DNA of 7,457 nt from an uncultured Bacilli bacterium (lineage in GTDB: Bacteria; Bacillota_I; Bacilli_A; RF39; UBA660). The notes beneath the pieces were generated by a model. That model was not told the DNA's origin and made no database searches. It saw only the letters and a program-made list of their open reading frames with translations. The stretch's first letter is position 1; each line of letters starts with the position of its first letter. The stretch lies in contig CANRBD010000053.1 of assembly GCA_947628765.1 (NCBI GenBank), forward strand, positions 1-7,457, given 5' to 3'. The position numbers and the translations under genes are program-made. This document shows, piece by piece, positions 6,382 through 7,457 of this stretch.

Positions 6382-6513
6382 ATTTACTCCTTTCTATTTT
6401 TTTATATTCAAAACAAATATAAGAGGAACTGCATGTACCTATTATTCTTTTAGCATGATTAAGATTCATAGGTTCAATAATTAATACATAGAATTAAAAT
6501 AATGTAATACGAC

Positions 6514-6542
6514 TTGACACTTTTATATATTTTAGGTAAAAT
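6514..6542 (+). promoter_or_regulatory. tRNA-Ser promoter
   Basis: A consensus -35 TTGACA (6514-6519), 17-base spacer and -10 TAAAAT (6537-6542) place transcription start near 6549, about a dozen bases before the mature tRNA 5' end. Confidence 0.85.
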
Positions 6543-6560
6543 TATAGTCGTAAGTCATTT

Positions 6561-6651
6561 GGAGTAGTACTCAAGAGGCTGAAGAGGCGCCCCTGCTAAG
6601 GGTGTAGGTCGGGCAACTGGCGCGAGGGTTCAAATCCCTCCTACTCCGCCA
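6561..6651 (+). tRNA. tRNA-Ser (anticodon GCU)
   Basis: The acceptor stem GGAGTAG (6561-6567) pairs with CTACTCC (6641-6647), followed by discriminator G and an encoded CCA (6649-6651). The D-stem is CTC/GAG, the anticodon stem CGCCC/GGGTG with loop CTGCTAA (6593-6599), giving anticodon GCT at 6595-6597, which reads AGC and AGU serine codons. The long variable arm typical of class II tRNAs (about 6605-6623) and T-arm GAGGG-TTCAAAT-CCCTC are clear. Like the other tRNA genes of such organisms it is far richer in G+C than its surroundings. Confidence 0.97.
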
Positions 6652-6660
6652 CGATAATTA

Positions 6661-6684
6661 AAGTCTTGCTATTGCAAGGCTTTT
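6661..6684 (+). terminator. Terminator of tRNA-Ser
   Basis: AAGTCTTGC (6661-6669) pairs with GCAAGGCTT (6674-6682), nine pairs including one G:U, around a TATT loop, followed by a run of T. It begins ten bases after the CCA end. Confidence 0.85.
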
Positions 6685-6697
6685 ATCATATATTTTC

Positions 6698-6726
6698 TTG
6701 TTTTTCCATAACAAAAGTGATACAAT
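6698..6726 (+). promoter_or_regulatory. Promoter of the CDP-alcohol phosphatidyltransferase gene
   Basis: A -35 TTGTTT (6698-6703), 17-base spacer and -10 TACAAT (6721-6726) lie just beyond the tRNA terminator, so the gene is probably transcribed separately from the tRNA. The ribosome site GAGGTGAG follows at 6740-6747. Confidence 0.65.
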
Positions 6727-6750
6727 AATATCAGTAAATGAGGTGAGTAT

Positions 6751-7353
6751 ATGAAACAATATCTTCGCAATGATTTTGTAAAAGATGTTACTAACCTAAG
6801 AGCCTTACCAGCCAATATTTTAAGTTTATCCAGGTTAGCTGCACCTTTAATAATTCCGCCTCTAGCGACTTCTGGAAATTTAATATTAGTTATAATTATT
6901 AGTTTGGCTTTCTTTCTTACCGACTTTTTAGATGGTAAATTAGCTCGCTTATTAAATGGTAAAACAGCTTTAGGGGCCAAATTAGATCAAATAACCGATA
7001 AAGTATGTGCTTTGGGTCTTTTATTAGGTCTAACGCCTCATATGCATATAATGATTATTCCTTTCATTTTAGAATTTTGTATTGTTTTTGCCAATGCCAG
7101 AATTGTCAAAACCGGACAACCTAGTGATAGTACTTGGAATGGAAAATTAAAAATGTGGCCTTTATCAATTACCATAATTGCTGGATACGGAGCATTAGCA
7201 ACGGCTGCTTCAACTTTAAATTTAACTCTATTAATTATTACTCATGCTTGCCTAATTGTTTCAATTATATTTGAAATTGTTAATATTAAAGAATATAATG
7301 AAAATTACAAAAAAATTATAGCGAAAACTAAATCACAAAAACAAGCATCATAA
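6751..7353 (+). CDS. CDP-alcohol phosphatidyltransferase (PgsA-like membrane enzyme)
   Basis: These integral membrane enzymes swap CMP of a CDP-alcohol (usually CDP-diacylglycerol) for another alcohol, making phospholipids such as phosphatidylglycerol phosphate. The 200-residue protein has the complete signature DxxDGxxARx8GxxxDxxxD: Asp58, Asp61, Gly62, Ala65, Arg66, Gly75, Asp79 and Asp83, the last Asp being the expected catalytic base and the others metal ligands. About five to six hydrophobic helices are apparent (near 24-40, 43-60, 84-95, 98-117, 136-155, 158-178), with a lysine-rich cytoplasmic tail. PANILSLSR near the N-terminus fits the family. The segment LDQITDK departs from the usual PgsA MDPLADK, so the acceptor alcohol (glycerol-3-phosphate, inositol phosphate or another) is uncertain and I give no symbol. 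It has its own promoter and follows the tRNA gene by about 100 bases. Confidence 0.9.
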   Translation: MKQYLRNDFVKDVTNLRALPANILSLSRLAAPLIIPPLATSGNLILVIIISLAFFLTDFLDGKLARLLNGKTALGAKLDQITDKVCALGLLLGLTPHMHIMIIPFILEFCIVFANARIVKTGQPSDSTWNGKLKMWPLSITIIAGYGALATAASTLNLTLLIITHACLIVSIIFEIVNIKEYNENYKKIIAKTKSQKQAS

Positions 7354-7379
7354 AAAAAGCTTTAACAATTTAAAGCTTT
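7352..7379. terminator. Hairpin after the phosphatidyltransferase gene, T-tailed mainly on the minus strand
   Basis: AAAGCTTTAA (7356-7365) and TTAAAGCTTT (7370-7379) form a ten-pair stem with a CAAT loop. A-run 7352-7358 gives a good U-tail only for leftward transcription; rightward the tail is short. It could serve both directions, or terminate a gene entering from the right. Confidence 0.6.
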
Positions 7380-7382
7380 ATC

Positions 7383-7429
7383 AGACTGTTGACAAAGTGA
7401 AAAGATTTTGAAAACAGTCTTTTCATTTT
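7383..7429 (+). terminator. Second hairpin with T-rich tail and an overlapping alternative fold
   Basis: AGACTGTT (7383-7390) pairs with AACAGTCT (7413-7420), followed by TTTTCATTTT, resembling a rightward terminator with a 22-base loop. Inside it TGAAAAGA (7398-7405) can instead pair with TCTTTTCA (7418-7425); the two folds share bases 7418-7420 and exclude each other. Confidence 0.5.
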
Positions 7430-7448
7430 AGAAAAAATGTAATATAAT
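7420..7448 (+). promoter_or_regulatory. Promoter directed out of the right edge
   Basis: TTTTCA (7420-7425), a 17-base spacer and a perfect TATAAT (7443-7448) predict a start near 7455 for a gene beyond the window. The -35 overlaps the 3' arm of the preceding hairpin. Confidence 0.55.
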
Positions 7449-7457
7449 TAAATTGGC

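Noticed and set aside
6382..6513. Possible riboswitch or small RNA between the muramidase and the tRNA
   Set aside because: Only a weak ACCTAT/ATAGGT pairing with a 25-base loop is seen, with no conserved core or terminator.
6561..6651. Functional link of tRNA-Ser to the FemAB enzyme as amino-acid donor
   Set aside because: FemAB enzymes do use aminoacyl-tRNA, but the tRNA has its own promoter and terminator, is over 1 kb away, and has an ordinary T-arm and anticodon.
1..7457. CRISPR array, insertion sequence or attachment site
   Set aside because: No regularly spaced repeats, transposase or integrase, terminal inverted repeats or tRNA-end duplication were found by eye.

Overview
The window is a piece of an AT-rich, low-GC Gram-positive chromosome, probably an uncultured gut-type Bacillota/Mollicutes-related lineage. 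The reasons are strong AAGGAGG-type ribosome binding sites, sigma-A-like TTGACA/TATAAT promoters with 17-base spacers, short intergenic gaps, A/T-ending codons, and cell-wall genes that rule out a wall-less mycoplasma. UGA appears to be a true stop, because the middle gene of the three-gene operon ends in TGA within an ATGA overlap, so the standard bacterial code applies. The lineage is inferred from style alone.

Layout. Bases 1 to about 440 stand apart: roughly 46% GC over the first 300 bases by hand count, different codon choice, and the 3' end of a RidA/YjgF-fold gene. This is either an acquired segment or a chimeric join. From about 450 onward everything is AT-rich. On the minus strand, reading right to left, a three-gene overlapping operon (3967 to 1078) encodes a DUF2229-like protein, a 2-hydroxyacyl-CoA dehydratase (HgdB)-like protein and a BadF/HgdC-type ATPase activator carrying an extra C-terminal cysteine cluster. 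A small membrane/lipoprotein-like gene (1017 to 493) follows with its own promoter and terminator. Divergent from the operon, behind a perfect consensus promoter, lies a FemAB-family peptidoglycan-bridge aminoacyltransferase gene (4076-5333), whose start is split from its body by a one-base frameshift at a CTTT. It converges on a GH25 muramidase gene (6381 to 5374) across a shared terminator. Then come a tRNA-Ser(GCU) with promoter and terminator, a CDP-alcohol phosphatidyltransferase gene (6751-7353), and an edge region with overlapping hairpins and a promoter pointing out of the window.

Functionally there are two themes. One is an iron-sulfur redox module of the benzoyl-CoA reductase/2-hydroxyacyl-CoA dehydratase superfamily: an ATP-driven one-electron activator plus two apparently paralogous cysteine-bearing partners, with no substrate gene in sight. 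The other is envelope biology: cross-bridge synthesis, wall hydrolysis, phospholipid head-group transfer and a small surface protein. The most notable observations are the compact split activase/dehydratase system and the FemAB frameshift.
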